Shown here piece after piece: positions 37,657 through 49,063 of a stretch of 64,000 bases of DNA; positions within the stretch are counted from its first letter, which is position 1, and every line of letters begins with the position of its first letter. The notes under the pieces were generated by a model. That model searched no databases. It was not told the DNA's origin and worked only from the letters and a program-made list of their open reading frames with translations. This stretch comes from Beijerinckiaceae bacterium (lineage in GTDB: Bacteria > Pseudomonadota > Alphaproteobacteria > Rhizobiales > Beijerinckiaceae): positions 42,647 through 106,646 of the forward strand of contig JAIELD010000023.1 of the NCBI GenBank assembly GCA_019753285.1, given 5' to 3'. The position numbers were made by a program, and so were the translations under genes.

Positions 37657-38727
37657 TCATATGATGCTCGAGAGCTCCGCCTGCAGCGCGCGGGTGCAGC
37701 CCATCGTCTGCTTCAGCCAGTCCTCGTCGTAATAGGTGGAGCGATAGCGTTCGCCGCTGTCGCAGAGCAGCGTGACGATCGAGCCCTGCTCGCCGCGCGC
37801 CATCATCTCGCGGATGATCTGCGCGCATGCCCAGATGTTGGTGCCGGTCGAGCCGCCGCAGCGCCGCGCGATGCGATTGCTGATGACGTGCATCGCCGCA
37901 AGGCTGGCATTGTCGTCGACCACGATCATGCGGTCGATGAGATCGGGAATGAAGGATTTCTCGACGCGTGGCCTGCCGATGCCCTCGATCACAGATGCGC
38001 AACGTTCGATCTCCTCAACGCTGCGGTCATTGTAGTGGCGATGGAACACGGAGCCGGCTGGGTCGGCGATGCAGAGCTGCGTTTTCAACTGACGGTACCG
38101 GATGTAGCGGCCGATCGTGGCAGAGGTGCCGCCGGTGCCGGCCCCTACCACGACCCAACTCGGAATGGGGTGCGGCTCGCGCGCCATCTGCGCGAAGATC
38201 GACTCGGCGATGTTGTTGTTGCCGCGCCAGTCGGTCGCGCGCTCGGCATAGGTGAACTGGTCGATGTAGAAGCCGCCGGTATCGGCCGCGAGGCGCGCGG
38301 CTTCGGTGTAGACGGTCTTCGGGTCGTCGACGAGGTGGCTCTCGCCGCCATAGAAGGCGATCGCCTCGATCTTCGCCGGCGACGTCCGGCGCGGCATGAC
38401 GGCGATGAAGCGCAGCCCGAGGAGCTTCGCGAAATACGCTTCCGACACCGCGGTCGATCCGCTGGACGCCTCGACGATCGTCGTTCCCGGCCCGATCCAG
38501 CCATTGCAAAGGCCGTAGAGGAAGAGCGAGCGAGCGAGCCGGTGCTTGAGGCTGCCCGTCGGGTGGCTCGACTCGTCCTTCAAGTAGAGCGTGATGCCCG
38601 GTGCCGACGGCAGATCGATGCGGATGAGGTGGGTGTCGGCCGAGCGGTTGTAATCCGCCTCGATGCGGGCGACTGCGTCGAAGACCCAGTCTCGGCGATC
38701 CGTTTTCAGATCGACATGCGCGTTCAC
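37657..38727 (-). CDS. cds1: PLP-dependent cysteine synthase-like/L-cysteine desulfhydrase (Cds1-type)
   Basis: A 356-residue fold-type II PLP enzyme. The PLP lysine is in HPTGSLKHRLA, the phosphate-binding loop in VVGAGTGGTSATIGRY, and an EASSGSTAVSEAYFAKLLGL substrate loop follows. Overall layout and length match Cds1, which releases sulfide from cysteine, better than CysK/CysM. I chose the GTG at 38727 because AAGGAG lies about 8 bases upstream; a TTG at 38781 would add 18 residues. Desulfhydrase versus synthase activity is not decidable here. Confidence 0.8.
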   Translation of the reverse strand: MNAHVDLKTDRRDWVFDAVARIEADYNRSADTHLIRIDLPSAPGITLYLKDESSHPTGSLKHRLARSLFLYGLCNGWIGPGTTIVEASSGSTAVSEAYFAKLLGLRFIAVMPRRTSPAKIEAIAFYGGESHLVDDPKTVYTEAARLAADTGGFYIDQFTYAERATDWRGNNNIAESIFAQMAREPHPIPSWVVVGAGTGGTSATIGRYIRYRQLKTQLCIADPAGSVFHRHYNDRSVEEIERCASVIEGIGRPRVEKSFIPDLIDRMIVVDDNASLAAMHVISNRIARRCGGSTGTNIWACAQIIREMMARGEQGSIVTLLCDSGERYRSTYYDEDWLKQTMGCTRALQAELSSII

Positions 38728-38837
38728 GAAGTCGGGCTCCTTCGGGCGAAGCGTGGCTTGACGAACCCTGACATTCGACAAGCATTAATCATATTTGTTT
38801 AGGGTGCCGCGATTCGAGCAGCGCGGAACCAGCATAC

Positions 38838-40193
38838 ATGAACGCAGCAGAAGAGGCGATCTTCCGTCACGAGGTGGCGACCCGTCTTGCTCAGTTCCAT
38901 CTCAACGAGCAGGCGGCACGGCGGCTGCGTCCCTTCCAGCCGAATGTCGATGCCCTGATCGACGACATCATCCGGCGCTACTGCTTTCGGCAGATGAAGA
39001 TGTTCCCGGCGACGAAGCCGATGTACGAAACCCATATGGACGAGATCGTCCGGGTCGAGGGTCGGCATTTCCGCCAGCTTGCCGCGGCGAAATGGGATGA
39101 AACCTATATCCAGTCGCTGATGGACGCCGGCCGGCTCGAATGGTCGCTCGGCATCGGCACGACGCTGCGGATCACGGTCGCGACCCGCCTCGGCAGCGAG
39201 TTGCTGAAGCTCGTCGTGCGCCGGCGGCTGCTCAACGTGTCGGGCGCGCTTGCCGATTTTCTGGCGCTGTCGAGCAACATCCTGTGCGATATCACGAATT
39301 CGGTCTCGTTCGAGCATCGTCTTGCGCAGACGCACGCCCTCTCGCGGGCGGGTGCGCTCGATGACGCGCTCTCCGGCTTCAACACGAAAGCGGTTGCGAT
39401 GACGTCGGCGATCGTCGATGCCGCGAGCGATTTGAAGACCGTCGTCGAGCGCAACACGAGCGAGACCCGCCACAATCTCGAAGCCCTCGCAGACATAGAA
39501 CGCTCGTTGAAAGCGCGCGAGGAGCGCATCCGGGCGACCGCTGTGTCCGCACAGGACCTGCAGCACGCCGGCCACTCCATCGCGCGAGAAGCGGATGAAA
39601 GCGCCAGAAAGGCGAGGGATGCGCTCGACGGAATGCAGGCGACCAGCCAGTCCATGATGGCGCTTGCCAATGCCGCCGAAAAGATCGGCTCGGTGGTCGG
39701 CATGATCTCGGAGATCGCCGAGCAGACCAATCTGCTTGCCCTCAACGCAACGATCGAGGCGGCCCGGGCCGGCGAGGCGGGCAGGGGCTTTTCGGTCGTG
39801 GCGCATGAGGTGAAGGCGCTGGCAAGCCAGACCGCGAAGGCGACCGAGGACATCTCGCTCCAGGTGGCGGCGATCCAGTCGGCTGCGGCGCGATCAGCCG
39901 ATCAGCTCGACGGCTTCACGGACACAATTCTCGCCATGACCGAGATGGCCTCCGGGATCTCCTCCGCCGTGGAGCGTCAGCAAAGCACCGCCGAAGACAT
40001 CGCCCGCAGCTCCGAAGATACGGCGGACAACACCGCCGCGATCGGCACGCGCACGGCGAGCGTCATGACCTCGCTCTCGGGCCTGACGGAGCTCACCGAG
40101 CAGGTGAACGCCGTCGCTTCTCTTCTGGTCGAGCGCTCCGAGGACATCGGCGTCGAACTGGGCGCGTTCAGGGAGCGGGTGAAATCCGCCTGA
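38838..40193 (+). CDS. Soluble chemoreceptor with globin-like N-terminal sensor
   Basis: A 451-residue cytoplasmic methyl-accepting protein: no transmembrane segment is visible. Residues 1-160 look like a protoglobin-type helical sensor ([20 protein letters not shown] and [16 protein letters not shown]), then coiled-coil, then the signalling hairpin with [20 protein letters not shown] (about 294-313). At the place where globin-coupled sensors carry the haem-binding proximal His, the sequence reads [10 protein letters not shown], so haem binding may have been lost. It could signal through a non-haem ligand or interaction. Confidence 0.8.
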   Translation: MNAAEEAIFRHEVATRLAQFHLNEQAARRLRPFQPNVDALIDDIIRRYCFRQMKMFPATKPMYETHMDEIVRVEGRHFRQLAAAKWDETYIQSLMDAGRLEWSLGIGTTLRITVATRLGSELLKLVVRRRLLNVSGALADFLALSSNILCDITNSVSFEHRLAQTHALSRAGALDDALSGFNTKAVAMTSAIVDAASDLKTVVERNTSETRHNLEALADIERSLKAREERIRATAVSAQDLQHAGHSIAREADESARKARDALDGMQATSQSMMALANAAEKIGSVVGMISEIAEQTNLLALNATIEAARAGEAGRGFSVVAHEVKALASQTAKATEDISLQVAAIQSAAARSADQLDGFTDTILAMTEMASGISSAVERQQSTAEDIARSSEDTADNTAAIGTRTASVMTSLSGLTELTEQVNAVASLLVERSEDIGVELGAFRERVKSA

Positions 40194-40199
40194 GGGCGG

Positions 40200-43100
40200 T
40201 CAGGCGAAATACTCCTGCAGCGCTTTCACCTCGAGGTCGCCTCTCAGATAGGCGCGCACGCCTTCCGCCGCGGCGATCGAGCCGGCAAGGGTCGTGTAAT
40301 ACGGCACCTTGCCGAGCAGCGCGGCACGACGCAGCGAGCGGCTGTCGCTGAGCGCCTGCGCGCCCTCGGTCGTGTTGAAGACGAGATGGATCTCGCCGTT
40401 CTTGATGGCGTCCACGATGTGCGGGCGGCCCTCCAGCACCTTGTTGATGCGGCTCGCCTGAATGCCGTTATCGTCCAGGTAGCGCTGCGTGCCGCTTGTC
40501 GCGATGATGCGGAAGCCAAGCTCGCTCAGCATGCGGATGGTCGGGAGGATACGCGCCTTGTCGTCCTCGCGCACACTGACGAACACGCTGCCTCCCTTGG
40601 GCACCAGCGTGCCCGCGCCAAGCTGGCTTTTCGCGAAGGCGACGTCGAAATGCGCGTCGAGGCCGATGACCTCGCCCGTGGAGCGCATCTCCGGCCCGAG
40701 CACCGTGTCGACGCCGGGGAAGCGCGCAAAGGGAAACACGGCCTCCTTCACGCCGACATGCTTCAGCTCATCCTGCTTCAACGCGAAGGAGGCGAGTGTT
40801 TCTCCCGCCATGATCCGCGCGGCGATCTTGGCGATCGGCTTGCCGACGACCTTTGCGACGAAAGGCACTGTGCGCGAGGCGCGCGGATTGACCTCCAGCA
40901 CGAAGATGGTTCCGTTCTGGATGGCGAACTGCACGTTCATCAGCCCCACGACATCGAGGCCTTTGGCAAGCGCCTTTGTCTGGCGCTCGAGTTCCGCGAG
41001 CGTGTCTTTCGAGAGCGAGCGGGGCGGCAGCGAGCAGGCGCTGTCGCCGGAATGGATGCCGGCCTCCTCGATATGCTCCATGATGCCGGCGACGTAACTG
41101 CCGCCGCGATCGGCGAGGCAATCGACATCAACCTCGACGGCGTCCGTCAGGTAGCGGTCGAACAGCAGCGGGTTCTTGCCGAGCACCGTGTTGATCTGCC
41201 CGGTCTTGTCATTCGGGTAGCGCGCCTTGACGTCGGAAGGGATGAGGCTCGGCAGCGTTCCGAGCAGGTAATCCTCGAAGGCGGTCTCATCTCGGATGAT
41301 CGCCATCGCCCGTCCGCCGAGCACATAGGACGGCCGCACGACGAAGGGGAAGCCGAGATCGGCCGCGATGAGCCGGCTTTGCTCGACGGAGTAGGCGATC
41401 CCGTTGACCGGCTGCTTGAGGCCGAGCTTGTCGAGCACGCGCTTGAAGCGGTCGCGGTCTTCCGCAAGGTCGATCGCGTCCGGCGAAGTGCCGAGAATGG
41501 GCACGTTGGCGGCTTCGAGCGCTGCTGCCAGTTTTAGCGGCGTCTGGCCGCCAAACTGGACGATGACGCCGTGGAGCGTCCCGTTGCTCTGCTCGGTGCG
41601 GATGATCTCGAGCACGTCCTCCGCCGTGAGGGGCTCGAAATAGAGCCGGTCGGAGGTGTCGTAGTCGGTAGAGACCGTCTCCGGGTTGCAGTTGACCATG
41701 ATGGTCTCGTAGCCCGCATCGGACAGCGCGAAGCAGGCATGGCAGCAGCAATAATCGAACTCGATGCCCTGGCCTATGCGGTTTGGCCCACCGCCAAGGA
41801 TAATGATCTTTTTCGCGTCCGTCGGCCGCGACTCGTCGGCAGGCGCGCCGGCGAAGGGCGGTTCATAGGTCGAATACATATACGCTGTCGGCGACGCGAA
41901 TTCGGCGGCGCAGGTGTCGATGCGCTTGTAGACCGGGCGAACGCCGAGGGCGTGGCGTGCCGCCGTGACGCTCGCCTCGCTCGTGCGGGTCAACGTTGCA
42001 AGACGCGCGTCGGAAAAGCCCATCGACTTCAGCTCGCGGAGCGCGCCCGGCGTCTGCGGCATGCCGTACGCCCTGACGCGGTCCTCCATGTCGACGATTT
42101 CCTGCAGCCGCTCGATGAACCAACGGTCGATGCGGCACGAGGCGTAAATCTGGTCATGGTCGATGCCGAGCCGCAGCGCCTGCGCGACCTTCAGGAGACG
42201 GTCAGGCGTCGGAATGCCGATAGCGGCCTTGATTGCATTGCGGTCATCGCCCTTGCCGAGGCCCTCGATCTCGATTTCGTCGAGGCCCGTAAGGCCGGTT
42301 TCGAGCGAGCGGAGCGCCTTCTGGAGCGATTCGTGGAAGGTGCGCCCGATCGCCATCGCCTCGCCGACCGATTTCATCGAGGTTGTGAGGGTGGGATCCG
42401 CGCCGGGAAACTTCTCGAAGGCGAAGCGCGGAATCTTCGTCACAACGTAATCGATCGACGGCTCGAACGAGGCCGGCGTCGCGCCGCCCGTGATGTCGTT
42501 GGCGATTTCATCAAGCGTGTAGCCGACGGCGAGCTTCGCCGCGACCTTGGCGATCGGAAAGCCGGTCGCTTTCGACGCAAGGGCTGACGAGCGCGAGACG
42601 CGCGGGTTCATCTCGATGACGATCATGCGTCCGTTCTCGGGGTTGACCGCGAACTGCACGTTCGAGCCGCCCGTCTCGACGCCGATCTCGCGCAAGACCG
42701 CCAGCGAGGCGTCGCGCATGATCTGGTATTCCTTGTCGGTCAGCGTCAGGGCAGGGGCGACGGTTATGCTGTCGCCGGTATGCACGCCCATCGGGTCGAT
42801 GTTCTCGATCGAACACACGATGATGCAGTTATCCGCCTTGTCGCGGACGACCTCCATTTCGTATTCCTTCCAGCCGAGCACGCTTTCCTCGACCAGAACC
42901 TCGTTCGTTGGCGAGGCATCGATGCCGCGCTCGATGATCTCGATGAACTCGGCCTTGTTATAGGCGATGCCGCCGCCGGTGCCGCCCATGGTGAAGGATG
43001 GCCGCAGGATGGCGGGGAGGCCGATCTCGTCGAGCGCCGTCAACGCCGCGCCGAGCGTCTTGACCTGAAAGGATTTCGGCGTCGAAAGCCCGATCTTGGT

Positions 43101-43529
43101 CATGGCGTCGCGGAAGCGGCCGCGATCCTCGGCCTTGTCGATGGCGTCCGCCGTCGCGCCGATCATCTCGACGCCGTATTGCTCGAGCACGCCCATGCGC
43201 TCGAGGCTGAGGGCGCAGTTGAGCGCCGTCTGGCCGCCCATGGTCGGCAGCAGCGCGAAGACGGTGCCTTCCGGCACGTTCTGTTTTTCCTTGGCGATGA
43301 TCTTGGCGACGATCTCCGGCGTGATCGGCTCGACATAGGTCGCATCCGCCAGTTCGGGGTCGGTCATGATGGTGGCGGGATTCGAATTGACGAGGACGAT
43401 GCGGTAGCCCTCGGCTTTCAGCGCTTTCACCGCCTGCGTGCCGGAGTAGTCGAATTCGCAGGCCTGCCCGATGACGATGGGCCCCGCGCCGATGATCAGA
43501 ATCGTGGAGATGTCGGTGCGTTTTGGCAT
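40200..43529 (-). CDS. carB: Carbamoyl-phosphate synthase large subunit
   Basis: An 1109-residue synthase subunit making carbamoyl phosphate for pyrimidines and arginine. Two homologous ATP-grasp halves: first half starts [20 protein letters not shown], second starts near [17 protein letters not shown]. The C-terminal MGS-like allosteric domain ends [19 protein letters not shown]. Length is normal for alphaproteobacteria. carA lies about 8.3 kb upstream on the same strand, so the two are not in one operon here. Confidence 0.96.
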   Translation of the reverse strand: MPKRTDISTILIIGAGPIVIGQACEFDYSGTQAVKALKAEGYRIVLVNSNPATIMTDPELADATYVEPITPEIVAKIIAKEKQNVPEGTVFALLPTMGGQTALNCALSLERMGVLEQYGVEMIGATADAIDKAEDRGRFRDAMTKIGLSTPKSFQVKTLGAALTALDEIGLPAILRPSFTMGGTGGGIAYNKAEFIEIIERGIDASPTNEVLVEESVLGWKEYEMEVVRDKADNCIIVCSIENIDPMGVHTGDSITVAPALTLTDKEYQIMRDASLAVLREIGVETGGSNVQFAVNPENGRMIVIEMNPRVSRSSALASKATGFPIAKVAAKLAVGYTLDEIANDITGGATPASFEPSIDYVVTKIPRFAFEKFPGADPTLTTSMKSVGEAMAIGRTFHESLQKALRSLETGLTGLDEIEIEGLGKGDDRNAIKAAIGIPTPDRLLKVAQALRLGIDHDQIYASCRIDRWFIERLQEIVDMEDRVRAYGMPQTPGALRELKSMGFSDARLATLTRTSEASVTAARHALGVRPVYKRIDTCAAEFASPTAYMYSTYEPPFAGAPADESRPTDAKKIIILGGGPNRIGQGIEFDYCCCHACFALSDAGYETIMVNCNPETVSTDYDTSDRLYFEPLTAEDVLEIIRTEQSNGTLHGVIVQFGGQTPLKLAAALEAANVPILGTSPDAIDLAEDRDRFKRVLDKLGLKQPVNGIAYSVEQSRLIAADLGFPFVVRPSYVLGGRAMAIIRDETAFEDYLLGTLPSLIPSDVKARYPNDKTGQINTVLGKNPLLFDRYLTDAVEVDVDCLADRGGSYVAGIMEHIEEAGIHSGDSACSLPPRSLSKDTLAELERQTKALAKGLDVVGLMNVQFAIQNGTIFVLEVNPRASRTVPFVAKVVGKPIAKIAARIMAGETLASFALKQDELKHVGVKEAVFPFARFPGVDTVLGPEMRSTGEVIGLDAHFDVAFAKSQLGAGTLVPKGGSVFVSVREDDKARILPTIRMLSELGFRIIATSGTQRYLDDNGIQASRINKVLEGRPHIVDAIKNGEIHLVFNTTEGAQALSDSRSLRRAALLGKVPYYTTLAGSIAAAEGVRAYLRGDLEVKALQEYFA

Positions 43530-43739
43530 TGGCGGGCCTTGAACAGGTTGCGCGCGATTGGCCCCGAAGGCTGACGATGCAGCCGGGGCGCAAGAGATCG
43601 CAGGGTGTGATGCTAAGCCGCCTCTATAGAGTGGCTTTCGTGAGATGGCAAAGGGGAAACGGAGCGAATCAACAGCGCTGAAAGGTCGATTTTGGGCGCC
43701 TGTCGGAGATCACGGCGTGTTGAGATGAGGCAAACGGTT

Positions 43740-44111
43740 CTATTCCGGGAACTTGCGTCTTGCCGTTGTCTGTCCGAGCGATTTCCCGGCGCTGTCGATG
43801 GCCTTGATCGTCCACTCGTAAGTATGGACCTGGCCTGAAGGTGGGGATGCGCCTCTGTAGGTGTCGTTCAACGCGCCGCACTCGATTGTCCTTTGGCCAG
43901 CATACGACACCGCCCCGCCTCCGTGCCGGTAGCTTGGAACGTCGAGCTCGGTCATTTGCAGGTCGAGCGTGACCGTTCTCTTGGGCACGTCGCTGATCTG
44001 AAATTGCGGCGAGCCGCTGCACCAGCGAAAGCTGGCCTTCAATGCGAAGGCGGGCGTGGGTGTGCCGATCATCACGATTGCCAGTCCGGCAAGACACGAG
44101 CGTCGTTGCAT
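43740..44111 (-). CDS. Small exported PEBP/YbhB-like protein
   Basis: A 123-residue protein with a signal peptide (MQRRSCLAGLAIVMIGTPTP, cleavage near AFA) and a body resembling the phosphatidylethanolamine-binding/Raf-kinase-inhibitor fold: VPKRTVTLDLQMTELDVPS, a central His, then SPPSGQVHTYEWTIKAIDSA. It is shorter than cytoplasmic YbhB (about 158). ATG at 44111 chosen for the strong GGAGGTGA ribosome site. The fold assignment is tentative. Confidence 0.6.
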   Translation of the reverse strand: MQRRSCLAGLAIVMIGTPTPAFALKASFRWCSGSPQFQISDVPKRTVTLDLQMTELDVPSYRHGGGAVSYAGQRTIECGALNDTYRGASPPSGQVHTYEWTIKAIDSAGKSLGQTTARRKFPE

Positions 44112-44227
44112 TGTCACCTCCAGAGCGAGCATCGAGCCCGAGCCGTTTGATTATTGCCGTCAGCAGTTCGGCCTTGCTCAGCCGGCGATGCCGCGACCGG
44201 CTCACCGACAGCGTGCCGGGTTTGTCA

Positions 44228-45433
44228 TCATGAGCGCGGCGCGAGGCGTGTCAGCACAGTTCTCGCCACGTCCTGTCCCAAGGCATCGCCCGCGACCACC
44301 GACCAGCGAAAATGCACCCCGGCATAGATGCGGGATTCGGCTTCCTCCAGCGCGAAATGATGGACGTCACGGAAGCGGCGCGTGTCCGGCCCCGCCTTGA
44401 TCTCAAAAGCGTTCGGCTCGGGATAAAGCGTCGAAAGGATGGTGAGTGCGGCCGACCCGACGACGCAATGCAAACATGGATATTCCGGATGAAGCGGAGT
44501 GGCTATCTTGGGCGACCAATTGGGATCGGCAGCGATCTCAGGGTGTCCAAACCCCGCGCTGCCAGCCCTGATCACGGTCACAGGCCGCCAGAACTGGTAT
44601 TTGTATTTGCTGTGGAACCCGGCACAGATTGCGTCCGACAACGCGAAATTGAGCAGCGCCATCGTGCGTGCGCCGTCGATCACATCGAGTTTCCGGGACA
44701 TAAGCGTCTGGCGACCGATCTCGTTCCAGACCATCATGCCCGGCGGCGCGTGAAACCTGGCGATGGCTGTTTCTTCAGCCGTGCCCGCGCCGGCCCGCCC
44801 GCGCAAACGCACTTCAGCGAGATCGCGCAGGAACTGGGCCCCATTGAGCGGAGGAGGCGGCGGGATCTCCGCATCGGCCGAGGTCGCCATCACGAAGGGG
44901 CGCATCTCATCGGCATGGGGGCCGATCCATGGGCCGTCGCCGGTTCGTTCATATTGTCCTGCCGCCGGGCTTTTGAACTCGAACTCGGTGCTGTAATTGA
45001 CGTGGTCGTCCTCGCGCGCCTTCAGGATGGCCGCGGCTGCGGCGGAACCGACTGACAGCCCTGCCGTCTTGGCCGTCCCATCCGGCACGGCGTCGACGAT
45101 CGCCTTGTGCGTCGCGCCGAGCGCATCGCGCGTCTCGGGAGCGAGCGTCGCGACGACCGTGAAGGCGGCCTGCGAGGCGGCGGCGATTTCCGACGCGCCA
45201 GCCTCTGCCCTTTCCTTGAAGATATAGGGCGAATAGCGAGGGGAGGTGGCGTTGGCCGCATCGAACATCGCTGCCGACATGATGGCGAGGAGCCGCTGCC
45301 GCCTCATCGTCGGCCATTGCAGGTCGGCCGTCACGTCGATCACCCGCTTGTTCCAATCCGTGACGACGTCGGCTTGGCAGGGTTGGACGAGAAGACACAG
45401 GCTGATAAGCGCAATTGCCGATGGAAGTCGCAT
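44228..45433 (-). CDS. Vanadium-dependent haloperoxidase/PAP2-family exported protein
   Basis: A 401-residue exported protein with a signal peptide (MRLPSAIALISLCLLVQPCQ). The C-terminal half has the PAP2/vanadate-site pattern: KYKYQFWRPVTVIR, HPEYPCLHCVVGSAALT (in place of the usual P-S-G-H), and ESRIYAGVHFRWSVVAGDALG. Family members are halide peroxidases or acid phosphatases; the catalytic metal is inferred. Start at 45433 chosen because GGGGGGCTGGGATC precedes it. Divergent from the TPP-controlled thiC gene. Confidence 0.78.
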   Translation of the reverse strand: MRLPSAIALISLCLLVQPCQADVVTDWNKRVIDVTADLQWPTMRRQRLLAIMSAAMFDAANATSPRYSPYIFKERAEAGASEIAAASQAAFTVVATLAPETRDALGATHKAIVDAVPDGTAKTAGLSVGSAAAAAILKAREDDHVNYSTEFEFKSPAAGQYERTGDGPWIGPHADEMRPFVMATSADAEIPPPPPLNGAQFLRDLAEVRLRGRAGAGTAEETAIARFHAPPGMMVWNEIGRQTLMSRKLDVIDGARTMALLNFALSDAICAGFHSKYKYQFWRPVTVIRAGSAGFGHPEIAADPNWSPKIATPLHPEYPCLHCVVGSAALTILSTLYPEPNAFEIKAGPDTRRFRDVHHFALEEAESRIYAGVHFRWSVVAGDALGQDVARTVLTRLAPRS

Positions 45434-45585
45434 GATCCCAGCCCCCCGGTCGTGATCTCTCTTGCCTTCGAATGAGTGCATGGTGGGCAGTCCGGATCAA
45501 GTCGGAATTGCGGGTCTTTTCGCGAAAGGCGCAAGGCCGCGGCGGGGAGGATTGACTTACGCCACGATTGGCGCGACGTTTAACG

Positions 45586-45671
45586 CTTCCGAGGGGAGCT
45601 CACCGCGAGCTGAGATGGCGAAAGCCGGACCCTTTGTACCTGATCCGGGTCGTGCCGGCGGAGGGACGGAG
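45586..45671 (+). promoter_or_regulatory. TPP (THI-box) riboswitch controlling thiC
   Basis: Conserved TPP aptamer pieces in order: GAGGGGAGC, CTGAGA at 45610-45615, ACCCTTTGTACCTGATCCGG around 45630-45649, and GCCGGCGGAGGGACGGAG at the 3' side. Between the aptamer and thiC, TCCTCC (45698-45703) is the exact complement of the thiC ribosome site GGAGGA (45764-45769), and two short hairpins (45674-45690 and 45721-45732) precede the start. This suggests control of translation initiation. Confidence 0.92.
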
Positions 45672-45707
45672 TGGCGCAAGGCCAGCGCCTTCATCGATCC
45701 TCCTTAA

Positions 45708-47597
<1,890 letters not shown>

Positions 47598-47606
47598 GAT
47601 AGGGGC

Positions 47607-48263
47607 ATGTCGGCCTTCAAAAGATTGCAGGAGATATTTGCAGCAAAATTTGTCGATGAACGCCGTAGCTTGGGTAAGAAATATGAAAAACTAACCTTGA
47701 TCGGAGATTGGAGTAATGTTCACGAAAAAGACGCTGAGAATTTCTTGGGTGCCTTAGATTTGGAACTGATAACTCACAAGGGCAAGGGACATTATAAAGC
47801 GCCTAAAAGCAGTGCTGCTTCTATCTTCCTGAATACCACTTCAAATGGATTTTCGATTAGGAAGGAGGATATTGTCGCTGTTGGGAGTCTTTACAGGCTC
47901 CACACGGAGTTTGGATGGCCCAAAAACTTACTCGGTTTGGAGTACGATACTTGGGCATTTGATCTAATCGCGAAAGAGCCCGGCGGTGCGTCAAACGTGT
48001 TTTTGGCTGGAGAGGTCAAGAACGATTTAAAGGATCTTGAAAGGCTAGAAACGTATCTTCGAGAGCACGCTCAGACGACAACGGTAGATAGTTCTAACTC
48101 AGGTAAAAAATTAGCGGGCATTCGCCGGCTTAAGCCAACGATCCTCTGGCTGATCGGGCCAAATCTAGCTTCAAAAACGTTCAAGGTTGTTCACACCGGA
48201 TATCGTTTCGATCTCAATCGCATTCCATTATCCGCGTTAGAATATAAAGGTGTCGCGAGCTGA
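47607..48263 (+). CDS. PD-(D/E)xK nuclease-like protein, unknown
   Basis: A 218-residue cytoplasmic protein, distinctly AT-rich relative to its neighbours. Residues 119-138 contain a candidate nuclease motif: Asp119 in WAFDLIA and Glu136-Val-Lys138 in LAGEVKNDL, the D-x(n)-ExK pattern of the PD-(D/E)xK superfamily. The rest (ENFLGALDLELITHKGKGHY, GRDLERLETYLREH-like helices, HTGYRFDLNRI) is not recognised. AGGGG lies 7-8 bases before the ATG, 9 bases after the thiC stop. It could be a restriction or defence nuclease; this is inference from the motif alone. Confidence 0.6.
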   Translation: MSAFKRLQEIFAAKFVDERRSLGKKYEKLTLIGDWSNVHEKDAENFLGALDLELITHKGKGHYKAPKSSAASIFLNTTSNGFSIRKEDIVAVGSLYRLHTEFGWPKNLLGLEYDTWAFDLIAKEPGGASNVFLAGEVKNDLKDLERLETYLREHAQTTTVDSSNSGKKLAGIRRLKPTILWLIGPNLASKTFKVVHTGYRFDLNRIPLSALEYKGVAS

Positions 48264-48311
48264 AGCAGCGGGCACTGATACACATGGATCCGCCTTTAGA
48301 GGAATGCTCCC

Positions 48312-48542
48312 ATGTCCGAAGTAACGAATCGCATCACAATCGATCCAGATATTTGCGGCGGCCGTCCTTGTGTCCGCGGGCTTCGCGTGCGTGTCAAAGA
48401 CATTTTGGACATGCTCGCCGGCGGCGCGACGCGCACGGAGATCCTTGTCGATTATCCTTACCTCGAAGATGAGGATATTACAGCCGCGCTCGATTATGCT
48501 GCGCTGCTGACGGATCATGCGGTTATCGCCGTAGCGCAATGA
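48312..48542 (+). CDS. DUF433 antitoxin-like protein
   Basis: A 76-residue DUF433 protein, recognised by ITIDPDICGGRPCVRGLRVR and DILDMLAGGATRTEILVDYP followed by YLEDEDITAALDYAA. DUF433 proteins are the antitoxin-like partner of DUF5615 PIN-like proteins. GAGGAA precedes the start. It overlaps the next gene by four bases (ATGA), so the two are translationally coupled. Confidence 0.85.
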   Translation: MSEVTNRITIDPDICGGRPCVRGLRVRVKDILDMLAGGATRTEILVDYPYLEDEDITAALDYAALLTDHAVIAVAQ

Positions 48543-48871
48543 TGCGCTTTATCGTTGATGCAAATCTCCCTCCGTTGCTGGCTCGTTGGATCGCCGAACA
48601 CGGGGATCAGTGCGTACACGTTTCGGAAATCGGTCTGGCTAGCGCTAGCGATCGAGAGATTTGGACATACGCGCTCGCGAACGACGCTGTCATCGTGTCC
48701 AAGGATGAAGACTTCGTTCTGCTGCGGGCCGCGAGTGCGATTGGTCCGCAGATCGTTTGGGTCAGGATTGGCAATGCTGCAAGCCGGGTTCTATTGCCGC
48801 GTTTTGAGTCTGCTTGGCGATCGTTGAAAGAGTCCTTGGAGCAAGGCCGAGCAGTGGTTGAGTTGCGTTAG
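48539..48871 (+). CDS. DUF5615 PIN-like toxin partner
   Basis: A 110-residue PIN-like domain protein of the DUF5615 type. The N-terminal MRFIVDANLPPLLARWIAEH and the acidic cluster DREIWTYALANDAVIVSKDEDF carry Asp residues of a PIN-like metal site. Start at 48539 (ATG ATG) overlaps the DUF433 stop; an alternative is 48542. Together the pair would form a type II toxin-antitoxin-like module. Toxicity is not demonstrated. Confidence 0.82.
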   Translation: MMRFIVDANLPPLLARWIAEHGDQCVHVSEIGLASASDREIWTYALANDAVIVSKDEDFVLLRAASAIGPQIVWVRIGNAASRVLLPRFESAWRSLKESLEQGRAVVELR

Positions 48872-48892
48872 ATTTGTCCGCCATCGCGTTGA

Positions 48893-48940
48893 AGCGCCGA
48901 GTTCGTCGAGGCGGGCGCGAAGGTGTATGTGGAGGTGTGA
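48893..48940. repeat. 48-bp direct repeat, right copy
   Basis: Exact copy of 47550-47597, including the thiC TGA stop. Located 21 bases after the DUF5615 stop and 6 bases before a REP-like element. Confidence 0.97.
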
Positions 48941-48946
48941 ATTATC

Positions 48947-49047
48947 TGTCATCCCGGAAGCCGCAAGGCGGCCATCCGGGATCCAGAGCTGATTACTGAA
49001 GACATTCTGGATCCCGGCTCGTCGCTAGCGCTCCGTCCGGGATGACA
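48947..49047. repeat. REP-like double palindrome, copy B
   Basis: Arms TGTCATCCCGGAAG, TCCGGGATCCAG, CTGGATCCCGG and CCGGGATGACA match copy A at 9391-9489, with different loops and centre. In the inferred ancestral order it would directly follow thiC and could be its 3'-end structure. Confidence 0.88.
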
Positions 49048-49063
49048 TTACTCGCCAAGGCTT

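Larger units (their letters stand above)
47598..48940. mobile_element. Genomic island inserted at the thiC 3' end
   Basis: A 1343-bp segment whose right edge is an exact 48-bp copy of the thiC 3' end. It carries an AT-rich nuclease-like gene and a DUF433/DUF5615 pair. Base composition, low GC for the first gene and intermediate for the next two, contrasts with the surrounding core genes. The right copy is followed 6 bases later by a REP-like element, as if the ancestral order was thiC-REP. No integrase, transposase or terminal inverted repeats were found, so the insertion mechanism is open. Confidence 0.8.

Noticed and set aside
47598..48940. Island as an insertion sequence
   Set aside because: No transposase, no terminal inverted repeats and a 48-bp duplication, much longer than usual target duplications.
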